From: MVRV01 sp964646755
GTDB lineage: Bacteria; Desulfobacterota; Syntrophia; Syntrophales; Smithellaceae
NCBI GenBank assembly: GCA_964646755.1
Contig: CAZYIE010000064.1
Span: 1-8,635, forward strand
Reading direction: 5' to 3'
Length of the DNA: 8,635 bases
Below are positions 1-6,817 of the stretch, in pieces (position 1 is the stretch's first letter; every line of letters starts with the position of its first letter). The position numbers and the translations under genes are program-made. Below the pieces are notes generated by a model. It was not told the origin of the DNA. It made no database searches and saw nothing but the letters and a program-made list of their open reading frames with translations.

Positions 1-211
1 GTTCTCATTATTTTTGTTTCAATCACACAATTAGTCCAAAATCTTTACGCTAACGATTAATATACCTGCCGGGTATTTTCCGATATTTTGCATAAGCGTA
101 CTTCATTTTGAAATAAATAAAAAGCGAAAATACATCATGAAATCAAAATACTTAAACTTTGACCATTGGGTATTTTGTGGTAATAAGGACCAAAAGCCCG
201 GCGGGTAAAAC
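1..211. other. AT-rich leader upstream of the integrase remnant
   Basis: This stretch holds no convincing gene. It carries four copies of the heptamer GTATTTT or its complement AAAATAC (plus at 73-79 and 170-176, minus at 127-133 and 145-151); two plus copies sit inside a longer direct repeat GGGTATTTT (71-79 and 168-176). A weak promoter-like pair, TTGACC at 159-164 and TAATAA at 181-186 (16-bp spacer), precedes the integrase start. A small G+C-rich inverted element lies at 196-206. No integron attC or attI core could be recognised. Confidence 0.4.
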
Positions 212-736
212 ATGGGAAATTTGGCAAACGTAAAGAAAACTGACGTTCTTCCGGATTTTCAAACCTTTCTTTTAGAAAAGAAATTGGTGCCGGAGAAAAA
301 TGTTTTTTTCTATGCTTTGTGGACAGGTAAATTTTTCACCTATGCCCGCAAAAAGCAATTTAACTCTAATGAATATCAAGAAAACGCTGTCCTCGAATTC
401 ATCGAAACACTAAAATCTGATCCCAATGTATCCGACTGGCAAATTCGGCAGGCACATGATGCAATCAGGCTATATTACTTTCATTACCGCGGTTTCAAAC
501 CTAATAATTTATCAGCGGTAAAATCCGCTGACTTCGCACCTGAAGTGCTCAAGGAAGTTCAACGTCTGATTCGACTCAAACACTATTCGTACAGCACGGA
601 AAAGACCTACATGCAATGGATCAAGCGTTTTCTATAATATTGCGTGCAAACCGGGAAAAAAGAAAGAGTGGAAGCGCTTGAATTGGACGACTGCAAGAAT
701 TTCCTCAGTCACTTGGCATTAAAGGAAAGAGTATAG
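212..736 (+). pseudogene. Truncated integron-type tyrosine recombinase, N-terminal part only
   Basis: The first 141 codons end at an in-frame TAA (635-637). Reading on in the same frame gives 32 more codons of clearly integrase-like sequence (YCVQTGKKERVEAL..., then NFLSHLALKERV) up to a TAG at 734-736. Residues about 112-141 (RLIRLKHYSYSTEKTY, then WIKRFL) plus the post-stop segment match the N-terminal SAM-like core-binding domain of integron/XerC-type integrases. Residues about 15-95 form an additional helical domain of the kind I recall in some deltaproteobacterial integrases. The catalytic domain with its R-H-R-Y residues is absent: similarity stops near 733, and 20 bp later the convergent radical SAM gene ends. 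No good Shine-Dalgarno precedes ATG 212 (AAGGA at 185-189 is too far away). I see a dead gene with one nonsense mutation and a 3' deletion or rearrangement. An expressed 141-aa DNA-binding fragment cannot be excluded. Confidence 0.8.
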
Positions 737-753
737 GGAAATGCAATTAATTA

Positions 754-2328
754 TCAGGGAGCCCAGGAATAAGTAAAGCCAGCTTCGGAATCCGCTGCCC
801 GCAGATAACCCCGATTAACGAAATCGCCGATTGTCTTATTAACTATCGCAGCCTCAGCTTTGGTATGTGTCTCAATCCTGCGGCAGAGTTCGGCCAGCGC
901 CCTGTTCGGCGAACCCTGAAATATAGCATTATCAATCATCCCGTATTTTTCAATCAGGTCTTCTTTGAGCACCAGAAAACTAAACTGCATCCGCCAGTGG
1001 CCTTCCACCTGCATATTTTCCAGCGGTGTATTGGTGCCGTTTTTATAACCGCTCAGTTGCCTTTGCCAATCCTTTTCTATTTCCGCATCGAAGCGGGCCA
1101 CAAATTCTCTTTGCTCCTGCGGCGAAAGTGCTGCTGTCCGGACGATGGCATCGTTGGCATCATACTTAGCCCAATCATCCGTTAATATCTGCAAATCGTA
1201 TTTATCAACTTTTTCCCGCACTGTTGTTCCCGGGAAAGGCGCCAGAAAATGATAGCCGTAAACAATATCCAATTCTTTAGCCAGTTCTGACGTCTGCGCC
1301 AGTGTCTCACGAGTTTCTCCCGGAAGCCCCACCATGAATGAGGCATGAGCCAGCATACCGACCTGCTTGCACATTTTTACGGCATTATGAACCTGTTCGA
1401 GTTTTATGCCCTTTTTAATGGTCTTGAGCATTTCCGGATTGCCCGATTCCACACCGAAGCTGACGCTGTCACAACCGGCGGTAACCATTTCTTCGAGCAT
1501 CTCCCGATCCACCGTATCGACGCGGGCAAAAGCGCTCCAGGTAAACCTTAAATTCCGCTCTTTGATTCCGGCGCAGATTTCCTTCACGCGCTCTTTATCG
1601 GCGGCGAAAAGGTCATCGGCAATGTTGATGCGCTCAAACCCCAGAGCAAGAATCTGCTCCATTTCGTCTAAGACATTATTTGCCTGGCGGCGGCGGATCT
1701 TCGACCCCACCATTTTTCGTCCCAGACAAAATATACAGGAATTAGGGCAGCCCCGCCCGGTAATCATACTGACCGGAAACCCCAATGCGCGATACCGCGA
1801 GACCGGCAACAAATGACGTGCCGGCAGATGTAGAGCATCGACATCAGCAATAAATTTTCGTTTATCGGTAACAACAACTTCATCATGCTGGCGATAAGCA
1901 ATTCCACGGACGTTTTGCCACTTGCTCGTATTTTTCAGGTGAGGTGTGATTTCCGCAATGGTCTCTTCTGTTTCGCCCAACAAAATCAAATCAATTTCCT
2001 GATAATTTCTTAAAGTTTCTTGCGCCGTAAAGGATACATGCGGCCCGCCCATCATTGTGATTATTTCCGGATTGATGCTTTTGACATCACGCAGTATTTT
2101 TTGCGCCTCATAAAAGTTCATTGTGACCGAACCGGCGCCGACAGCATCCGGCTGAAAATCATTTAACTGTTTATCGAGCTTTGCTCTGGAGTAACCACTG
2201 ACAATATAATCAAATATTCTAACTTCAGCCCCGGCGGCAATAAAAGCGGCGGCCACATAAGTTACGCCCAGCGGTGGTGAGGGAATTTCGGTAAGAGGAT
2301 AAGGTGCAGCAATAATGGCAATACGCAA
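754..2328 (-). CDS. B12-binding domain radical SAM protein (BchE-like superfamily)
   Basis: A 524-aa cytoplasmic enzyme. Residues 1-130 form a Rossmann-like cobalamin-binding domain (start MRIAIIAAPY, a PPLG turn near 18-21, and MGGPHVSF near 93-100, then LLGETEETI). The radical SAM core follows: CxxxCxxC at C194, C198 and C201 (GRGCPNSCIFC) binds the 4Fe-4S cluster; later strands include the FGVESG motif near 291-296 and GLPGET near 334-339. The last ~140 residues are a C-terminal extension I cannot assign. Class B relatives use methylcobalamin or SAM for methylation, ring closure or rearrangement at unactivated carbons; the substrate here is unknown. The start is TTG (2326-2328), chosen because AAAGGAG (2337-2343) lies 8 nt upstream and homology begins at once. 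It starts 3 bp after the acyltransferase stop, so it is the last gene of the operon. No terminator is evident downstream; the gene ends 17 bp from the TAG closing the convergent integrase remnant. Confidence 0.9.
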   Translation of the reverse strand: MRIAIIAAPYPLTEIPSPPLGVTYVAAAFIAAGAEVRIFDYIVSGYSRAKLDKQLNDFQPDAVGAGSVTMNFYEAQKILRDVKSINPEIITMMGGPHVSFTAQETLRNYQEIDLILLGETEETIAEITPHLKNTSKWQNVRGIAYRQHDEVVVTDKRKFIADVDALHLPARHLLPVSRYRALGFPVSMITGRGCPNSCIFCLGRKMVGSKIRRRQANNVLDEMEQILALGFERINIADDLFAADKERVKEICAGIKERNLRFTWSAFARVDTVDREMLEEMVTAGCDSVSFGVESGNPEMLKTIKKGIKLEQVHNAVKMCKQVGMLAHASFMVGLPGETRETLAQTSELAKELDIVYGYHFLAPFPGTTVREKVDKYDLQILTDDWAKYDANDAIVRTAALSPQEQREFVARFDAEIEKDWQRQLSGYKNGTNTPLENMQVEGHWRMQFSFLVLKEDLIEKYGMIDNAIFQGSPNRALAELCRRIETHTKAEAAIVNKTIGDFVNRGYLRAADSEAGFTYSWAP

Positions 2329-2331
2329 TGG

Positions 2332-3054
2332 TCAGTCTCCTTTTCGCGGGAAAAGCATAGATCTGAACCATCCGACCAGCGTGTTTCCTGCCATATTTTT
2401 TCGATCAAGTCCTTCAAAATCAGCGGCGAGCTTTGCCGGATCGGCCAGCCACTGAATCCGGGACCTCAACTGTTTTTCAGGATCAAGGTATTTCAGCACG
2501 GATGCGGGATTGCCCGCAGCAATGGCATTAGCCGGTATATCTTTGAGCACTATTGATCCGGCGCCGATAATAGCATTATTCCCGATGGTGACTCCCTTAT
2601 TGACACTGGCGTTTTCACCAATCCAGACATTGTCGCCTATCTTTACGGCCGCGGTGTTGCCAATGGGAAGACTGCGGTCATATATATCATGCCAATCGGA
2701 ATCGGTTATGGAAGCGTTCTGGGCCATCATGCAGCCGTCGCCGATCGTTATTGCCGTTGCCGACAAAATGCGCGTACCCGGACAGACCAGGCAGCATTTA
2801 CCTATTTCAATTTTCCCGGAATTTTTGTCTTTCGGCCATACGGTAAGCCTGACCTTCTTATCCGGTGTGGCAATAACCGTTGTATAATTCCCGATGGAAA
2901 TAGGGCCACCGAATATTTCCACCTGCCACGGTTTCATGATGTGCATGCCACGGCCAAAATATTCGCATTGCGGGGCTAAATAATAATAGGCATACCACTT
3001 TTGAAATTTATCATACAAATGCTTGAGATAATAGGGGCGGTGATCTCTTCTCAT
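2332..3054 (-). CDS. Left-handed beta-helix (hexapeptide repeat) acyltransferase
   Basis: A 240-aa protein of the WbbJ / maltose O-acetyltransferase type, expected to move an acetyl or other acyl group from CoA to a hydroxyl or amino group as a trimer. Hexapeptide-repeat turns are visible: IEIGKC (82-87), ITIGDG (102-107), VKIGDN (137-142), VTIGNN (155-160), AIIGAG (161-166), ending in the typical AAGNPA (179-184). The loop SDWHDIYDR (119-127) carries the likely catalytic histidine H122. The first ~50 residues are an aromatic-rich lead-in (KFQKWYAYYYLAPQ) that may dock on the membrane or a partner, and the last ~50 are an amphipathic tail. No signal peptide is seen. The start overlaps the upstream stop by 4 bp (ATGA) and lacks a clear Shine-Dalgarno, so translation is probably coupled. 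The substrate is presumably the glycoside made by the neighbouring glycosyltransferase, by inference. A sugar-nucleotide acyltransferase is the main alternative. Confidence 0.88.
   Translation of the reverse strand: MRRDHRPYYLKHLYDKFQKWYAYYYLAPQCEYFGRGMHIMKPWQVEIFGGPISIGNYTTVIATPDKKVRLTVWPKDKNSGKIEIGKCCLVCPGTRILSATAITIGDGCMMAQNASITDSDWHDIYDRSLPIGNTAAVKIGDNVWIGENASVNKGVTIGNNAIIGAGSIVLKDIPANAIAAGNPASVLKYLDPEKQLRSRIQWLADPAKLAADFEGLDRKNMAGNTLVGWFRSMLFPRKGD
2337..2343 (-). promoter_or_regulatory. Ribosome binding site supporting the TTG start of the radical SAM gene
   Basis: AAAGGAG on the minus strand is 8 nt before TTG 2328 and lies within the last codons of the acyltransferase gene. It decides the start of the radical SAM gene and shows that this gene can initiate by itself as well as by coupling. 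Confidence 0.7.
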
Positions 3055-4094
3055 GTTTTAGAATTAGTCTTTGTCGTCCAGAATTGATGATTAAACAGAC
3101 TGGCTGCCGGAGTTGTTTCATTTAAAGCATCCCAGGCCAGAAGAACTGCTGCTGCGGTCCATCCGGTTTTTTCTTCCGGCCAGATAACACTATCCGGAAA
3201 AGTAACTCCCATCCAGAACGAACCATCTTCATAGCGCTTATCAGCAATCCAGCTGAAGATCAGCCTTGCTCGAGACATTTCCCCGATTGCCACCAGTGAT
3301 AAAACCAATTCAGACGATTCCGCCATTGTCACCCACGGGCGATCGGAAACGCAACGCACGCCCCACTCGGGTACGACAAATTTTTCCCATAATTTATCTA
3401 TTCGTTTTTTCGCTTCTTCACCGGTTACGGCGCCGCAGAGAATCGGATAATACCAATCCATGGAAAAACGTGATTTAATCATATTGAAAAGATTTGGTTT
3501 ATTTTTAATTGCCAGGCCGAGTTGTTTATGCGCTTCGCACCATTGCGGGCATTCTTCCCCGATAATTTCAGCAATAGCCATTGCACACTTGATGCTCATA
3601 TAAATTGAGCTGTTCCCGGTAAGCAAGGCCATTTTATCAATCACACCATGCTTGTTGCGTGCCCAGTAAATCTCGCCTTCCCGAGCCTGTAAATTAATTG
3701 CATATTGAATACCCTTAAACACAACAGGCCACATGTATTCCAGAAAATCTCTGTCCCTAGTAATGAGATAATGATGGTATACTCCCACTGCTATGTACGT
3801 TGACAAATTTGTATCTCTGGTGGAATCGATGATCGCGCCGTCCTGCATTGCCGACCACCAGCTCCCATCGGCAAGCTGCGTATCTACCAGCCATTTATAG
3901 GCAAGCACTGCTTCTTCGTAATACCCGCAAATGCTCAGTCCCATGGCGCTTTCGACATGATCCCACGGATCTGTCTTTCCGCCTTTTGACCACGGTATCT
4001 CACCGTTCTCCTTCTGTAGAGACACGATAAATGCACCCAACTCTTCTGGAGAAATAATACTTTTTTTATCACTGATGGATAAATTCGATTCCAT
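3051..4094 (-). CDS. Prenyltransferase/squalene-cyclase-like alpha-toroid protein
   Basis: A 347-aa protein from the ATG at 4092-4094. This start is chosen because GGAAAGG (4101-4107) lies 6 nt upstream and the methyltransferase stop is only 2 bp away; a 34-residue longer reading would run ~100 bp into that gene without an obvious ribosome site. The sequence has helical-hairpin repeats of an (alpha/alpha)6 barrel: DPWDHVESAM (42-51), a QW-like end QLADGSWW (73-80), GVYHHYLITRD (104-114), QAREGEIYWA (136-145), and a second DGSFW (290-294). These resemble proteins loosely annotated prenyltransferase that I recall beside a glycosyltransferase and a methyltransferase in actinobacteria (unverified). 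The DxDD acid motif of squalene-hopene cyclases is absent, and the protein is about half their length. A six-hairpin glycoside hydrolase or lyase-like role is therefore as plausible as terpenoid chemistry. No signal peptide is visible, so it is probably cytoplasmic. The fold call is reasonable; the reaction is unknown. Confidence 0.75.
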   Translation of the reverse strand: MESNLSISDKKSIISPEELGAFIVSLQKENGEIPWSKGGKTDPWDHVESAMGLSICGYYEEAVLAYKWLVDTQLADGSWWSAMQDGAIIDSTRDTNLSTYIAVGVYHHYLITRDRDFLEYMWPVVFKGIQYAINLQAREGEIYWARNKHGVIDKMALLTGNSSIYMSIKCAMAIAEIIGEECPQWCEAHKQLGLAIKNKPNLFNMIKSRFSMDWYYPILCGAVTGEEAKKRIDKLWEKFVVPEWGVRCVSDRPWVTMAESSELVLSLVAIGEMSRARLIFSWIADKRYEDGSFWMGVTFPDSVIWPEEKTGWTAAAVLLAWDALNETTPAASLFNHQFWTTKTNSKT

Positions 4095-4096
4095 GG

Positions 4097-4807
4097 TCAA
4101 CCTTTCCGTAGATAAAATACTATGCTTTTGCCCAGAAGCGGATTCAAAAGCCCTTCCAACATTCTCGTCAGAAATGGTTTTTGCATAATATCCCATTCCA
4201 GAAATCTTTTATAATATTTAACAAGCCAATGGGCTTCGTTTTTCAGGCCCACCATGCATTTCAGCCACCAGTAAGGGGCATGCAATGCATGTTTATAATT
4301 AATCTTCCAGCATTTAATTCCATGGCTTGAGAGCATTTTCCGCAGTTGCTTTTTTTTATAGATGCGGATATGACCACCCTTTTCATTATGATACGCAGGT
4401 GAAATTAGCCAGCAAACTCTTTCGGGAAAATAGCGGGGAACACTGATTATTAAATCGCCCTGCGGTTTCAACACCCGCAACAGCTCCTGCAGGGCTTCAT
4501 GATGTTGAGGGATATGCTCCAGCACTTCCGAACAAATAACGCAATCAAATATTTCGTCGGCAAAAGGCAGTTTATTGATATCGGCTTTCATCACGGAGCT
4601 GTTATTATTTGGGTAGCCAAATATTTCCTTTACATCCTTCAAAGACTGGCCGGCATCAAGCAAGTCTTTTTCATTCATATCAATGCCAACGATTTTCAAA
4701 TCAGGAATTTTCGCCAGTTCCCGCAAATGCCTGCCTGTTCCACAGCCCGCGTCCAGAACGACACTTTTGGGCTGCAGTTTTAGTCCACGAATATCAACAG
4801 TAACCAT
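4097..4807 (-). CDS. Class I SAM-dependent methyltransferase (Methyltransf_11 type)
   Basis: A 236-aa protein from ATG 4805-4807, preferred over an in-frame GTG at 4828 because GAGAGG (4814-4819) is placed 6 nt before the ATG. SAM-binding motif I is VVLDAGCGTGRHL (16-28), the acidic strand-2 end is GIDMN (D43), motif II is CVICSEVLEHI (89-99), and the post-II motif is RVLKPQGDLIISVPR (111-125). The C-terminal third is rich in Trp, Tyr and Lys (HAPYWWLKCMVGL, WLVKYYKRFLEW) and may bind a lipid or glycan acceptor; that is a guess. It likely transfers a methyl group to O, N or C of the operon's product. Its start overlaps the glycosyltransferase end by 14 bp and it ends 2 bp before the toroid gene, so its synthesis is coupled to both. 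A quinone-type C-methyltransferase is less likely in this context. Confidence 0.92.
   Translation of the reverse strand: MVTVDIRGLKLQPKSVVLDAGCGTGRHLRELAKIPDLKIVGIDMNEKDLLDAGQSLKDVKEIFGYPNNNSSVMKADINKLPFADEIFDCVICSEVLEHIPQHHEALQELLRVLKPQGDLIISVPRYFPERVCWLISPAYHNEKGGHIRIYKKKQLRKMLSSHGIKCWKINYKHALHAPYWWLKCMVGLKNEAHWLVKYYKRFLEWDIMQKPFLTRMLEGLLNPLLGKSIVFYLRKG
4101..4107 (-). promoter_or_regulatory. Ribosome binding site deciding the toroid protein start
   Basis: GGAAAGG on the minus strand is 6 nt before ATG 4094 and embedded in the end of the methyltransferase gene. It argues for the 347-aa product instead of a 381-aa reading from 4196. Confidence 0.7.
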
Positions 4808-6047
4808 CGATTGCCTCTCGGTAAACACTTACAACATCGCGAGCCGCCTTCTCCCAGCTGAAAACTGTGTTAACCCGTTCCAGGCCGGCACGCGCCAATC
4901 TATTTCGCTCACCGGCGTCATCGAGCAGGTAGTTAATTGCTTTGGCCAAAGCAGCGGAATCAGCGGGCGGAACGACAATTCCGGCATCGCCCACAACTTC
5001 CGGCAATGCTCCACCGCTGGTGCTGATTAGCGGCACTCCGCAGGCCATAGCCTCCGCCGCAGGAATGCCGAAACCTTCATACAATGAAGGCACTACCGCT
5101 ATGGTAGTCTCAGCATAATACTGTGCAAAATCTTCATTCTTAATCCGTCCTGTAAAATGAACTATATCACCAATACCTAAGCTCTCTACAAGCTTCCGGA
5201 TAATGCTGTCTTTTTTCGGCTCACCGATGACAGTTAAAGTCAACGGTCGTTTTTTTCTAACCTCCGCCACGGCCTCCAGCAAATACCGCAATCCTTTAAG
5301 CGGAGTATCCGCACTGTTCGTAACAAGAAGAGAATTATCCGGCCTCCGGGGGTTTTCAACAGGATAAAAGAACTCCATATTGACACCATTGTACACAACA
5401 CGAAATTTGGACTCCTGAATGGAAAATTCCTGGGCAATGTCCCGGCGGGAGCATTCGGAAACGGTGATAATATGAGACAACTCTCTGGCTACTTTCTTTT
5501 GCATTCGGATAAATGAATACCAATGCTTTATTTTCATTTTCTTGTATAGCGATCGAGCGGCATTCAGTTCTTCTTGTTTATCCACAGTGATCGGGTGATG
5601 AATCGTGGCAACAGTGGGAATTCCACTGGCGGCAATCAAACCGATACCATAGGCCAGGCATTGGTTATCATGAATAATATCATACTTGGACTGATGCCTT
5701 TGCAGATAATTATGAGCACGGACGCCGAAAGTGTAAGGCTCCGGGAAACCGCCGGTGCACATGCTCAGGAATTCATACATATTCAAGGGGTAAACGAGAT
5801 CGCTGATTTTTTTTACTCGAAATAAATGTTCGGCGTTGTAAAGATCAAGACTGGGCAGTTTGTGTAATTTTATCTGGTCATCGAGATGCGGATAAGGCTG
5901 CCCGGACAAAACTTCAACATCATGCCCCAGATCAATCAGAGCCTTGCTTAAATGTTTAACATAAACACCCTGGCCACCGGACGACGGATTACCCCGGTAC
6001 GTCAGCATGCATATTTTCAACTTTTGTTTGCCGGCACTTTTCGTCAC
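4794..6047 (-). CDS. Family 4 (GT-B) glycosyltransferase
   Basis: A 417-aa GT-B enzyme from GTG 6045-6047. This GTG overlaps the upstream PHP stop by 4 bp (GTGA) and has the purine-rich site AGAAGGGG (6053-6060) at suitable distance; an in-frame GTG at 6053 falls inside that site. The N-terminal acceptor half begins LKICMLTYRG and has the glycine-rich loop SSGGQGVYVKHL (22-33); IIHDNQ (124-129) and TVSECSRRDI (195-204) follow. The C-terminal donor half has VVYNGVN (217-223), VIGEP (273-277), FTGRI (298-302), and PSLYEGFGIPAAEAMACGVP (320-339), holding the E-x7-E pair E324/E332 typical of retaining GT4 enzymes, then GALPEVVGDAG (346-356). It should transfer a sugar from a nucleotide donor to a lipid, sugar or small-molecule acceptor at the inner face of the membrane. 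Donor and acceptor cannot be told from sequence. It is the only glycosyltransferase in the operon, so one glycosidic bond is the minimal expectation. Confidence 0.93.
   Translation of the reverse strand: MTKSAGKQKLKICMLTYRGNPSSGGQGVYVKHLSKALIDLGHDVEVLSGQPYPHLDDQIKLHKLPSLDLYNAEHLFRVKKISDLVYPLNMYEFLSMCTGGFPEPYTFGVRAHNYLQRHQSKYDIIHDNQCLAYGIGLIAASGIPTVATIHHPITVDKQEELNAARSLYKKMKIKHWYSFIRMQKKVARELSHIITVSECSRRDIAQEFSIQESKFRVVYNGVNMEFFYPVENPRRPDNSLLVTNSADTPLKGLRYLLEAVAEVRKKRPLTLTVIGEPKKDSIIRKLVESLGIGDIVHFTGRIKNEDFAQYYAETTIAVVPSLYEGFGIPAAEAMACGVPLISTSGGALPEVVGDAGIVVPPADSAALAKAINYLLDDAGERNRLARAGLERVNTVFSWEKAARDVVSVYREAIDGYC
4814..4819 (-). promoter_or_regulatory. Ribosome binding site deciding the methyltransferase start
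   Basis: GAGAGG on the minus strand is 6 nt before ATG 4807. The alternative GTG at 4828 has no comparable site. Confidence 0.7.
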
Positions 6048-6703
6048 GCGCACCCCTTCTTTAAAAGGTTTTGCGAATTGGCAAACATTGCGGCTATTTC
6101 TTCCGGAGCTAAACCAGCGCCTCGCGCAATTTTCATTGCCATTTCCGGACCTACAAAATCGGCGGGGGAATGGGCATCGTTATCCAATACAAGTTGCGCT
6201 TTAAACTGGCGGGCAAGCGAGGCTACATGGCCATTGCTTAAGCTGTGGCCTCTGCGGGTGGTAATTTCCAGATAAATGCCCCGGGACGCAGCCATTTGCA
6301 CTTCTTCTTCGGTTATCAACCCCGGATGCGCCAGGATATCAATGTCCGCTTGCAGTGCGGCCCTATTTGTTCCGGCGGGTACCGGCTCAACCAGCGTTTC
6401 GCCATGGACAACAATTATTTTTGCCCCCAGCTTGCGCGCCTCGGCTGCCAAATCGGCAATATCGCGTGGATCAACATGCGTGAGTTCAATTCCCGGTAAA
6501 GCCATAATATTGCCTTTTTCCGTAATTTTTAAACAAACTTTGATAATACGAGGAATTATGAAATCAATATTGGAATGATCTGTGTGGTCGGTAATCGCCA
6601 ACGCCTTATATCCGGCGGCATAGGCACGTTGCGCCAACTCCGAAGGAATTAAATCACCATCGCTGAAAATGGAATGGGTGTGCAGGTCGATCATTTCAAA
6701 CAT
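6044..6703 (-). CDS. PHP-domain phosphoesterase (histidinol-phosphatase-like)
   Basis: A 219-aa single-domain PHP protein, a metal-dependent TIM-barrel-like phosphoesterase. Metal-site motifs occur in the usual order: IDLHTHSIFSDGD (5-17; H8, H10, D15), ITDHTDHS (37-44; H40), GIELTH (71-76; E73), VVHGET (98-103; H100), ILAHPG (123-128; H126), and LDNDAHSP (173-180; D176 and H178). It resembles the short family often labelled histidinol phosphate phosphatase domain protein, but no other histidine genes are nearby, so a phosphatase acting on a phosphorylated intermediate of the glycoside pathway is the better contextual guess. It is the first gene of the six-gene operon. The start may be ATG 6703 or the internal ATG at 6694; neither has a strong Shine-Dalgarno, and a candidate promoter lies immediately upstream. 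Confidence 0.88.
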   Translation of the reverse strand: MFEMIDLHTHSIFSDGDLIPSELAQRAYAAGYKALAITDHTDHSNIDFIIPRIIKVCLKITEKGNIMALPGIELTHVDPRDIADLAAEARKLGAKIIVVHGETLVEPVPAGTNRAALQADIDILAHPGLITEEEVQMAASRGIYLEITTRRGHSLSNGHVASLARQFKAQLVLDNDAHSPADFVGPEMAMKIARGAGLAPEEIAAMFANSQNLLKKGCA

Positions 6704-6817
6704 CCATCATTGGGATTTTATAAAACTCTAAAACTTGTGGTCACTTAGCAAATTTATGGCCGGTAGTCAATAAGGATATGGATTCTGATGTGGATTCTTT
6801 TTCCTTGGGTGATATTC
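6704..6817 (-). promoter_or_regulatory. Intergenic promoter region of the six-gene operon
   Basis: This 114-bp gap separates the ATPase stop from the PHP start. On the minus strand it contains GTGACC (6739-6744) and TATAAA (6717-6722) with a 16-bp spacer, a reasonable sigma-70-type match (4/6 and 5/6). Transcription would begin near 6710, leaving a leader of only about 7-16 nt. A second TTGACT farther upstream has no good -10 partner. A tandem octamer TGGATTCT (6779-6786 and 6791-6798 on the plus strand) has a 12-bp period. No hairpin plus T-run follows the ATPase gene, so read-through from it into the operon is possible. Confidence 0.4.

Noticed and set aside
1..211. Integron attI/attC site next to the integrase
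   Set aside because: No GTTRRRY/RYYYAAC core pair could be found; no cassette array is present.
865..1816. Plus-strand open frames at 865-1185, 1345-1551 and 1406-1816
   Set aside because: They lie opposite the radical SAM gene, whose domain motifs are unmistakable; their translations show no family features.
2510..2979. Plus-strand open frames inside the acyltransferase region
   Set aside because: Antisense to the hexapeptide-repeat gene; long only because of that gene's codon bias.
4808..4828. GTG 4828 as methyltransferase start
   Set aside because: ATG 4807 has GAGAGG at ideal spacing, while the GTG has no site and lengthens the overlap to 35 bp.
4829..5437. Minus-strand open frames at 4829-5014 and 5240-5437
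   Set aside because: Out-of-frame shadows within the glycosyltransferase gene.
6044..6703. Assignment of the PHP gene to histidine biosynthesis
   Set aside because: No other histidine genes in the window; operon context points to another phosphorylated substrate.
6779..6798. Tandem octamer TGGATTCT with 12-bp period as an operator
   Set aside because: Only two copies, not palindromic, and far upstream of the candidate promoter; likely chance.
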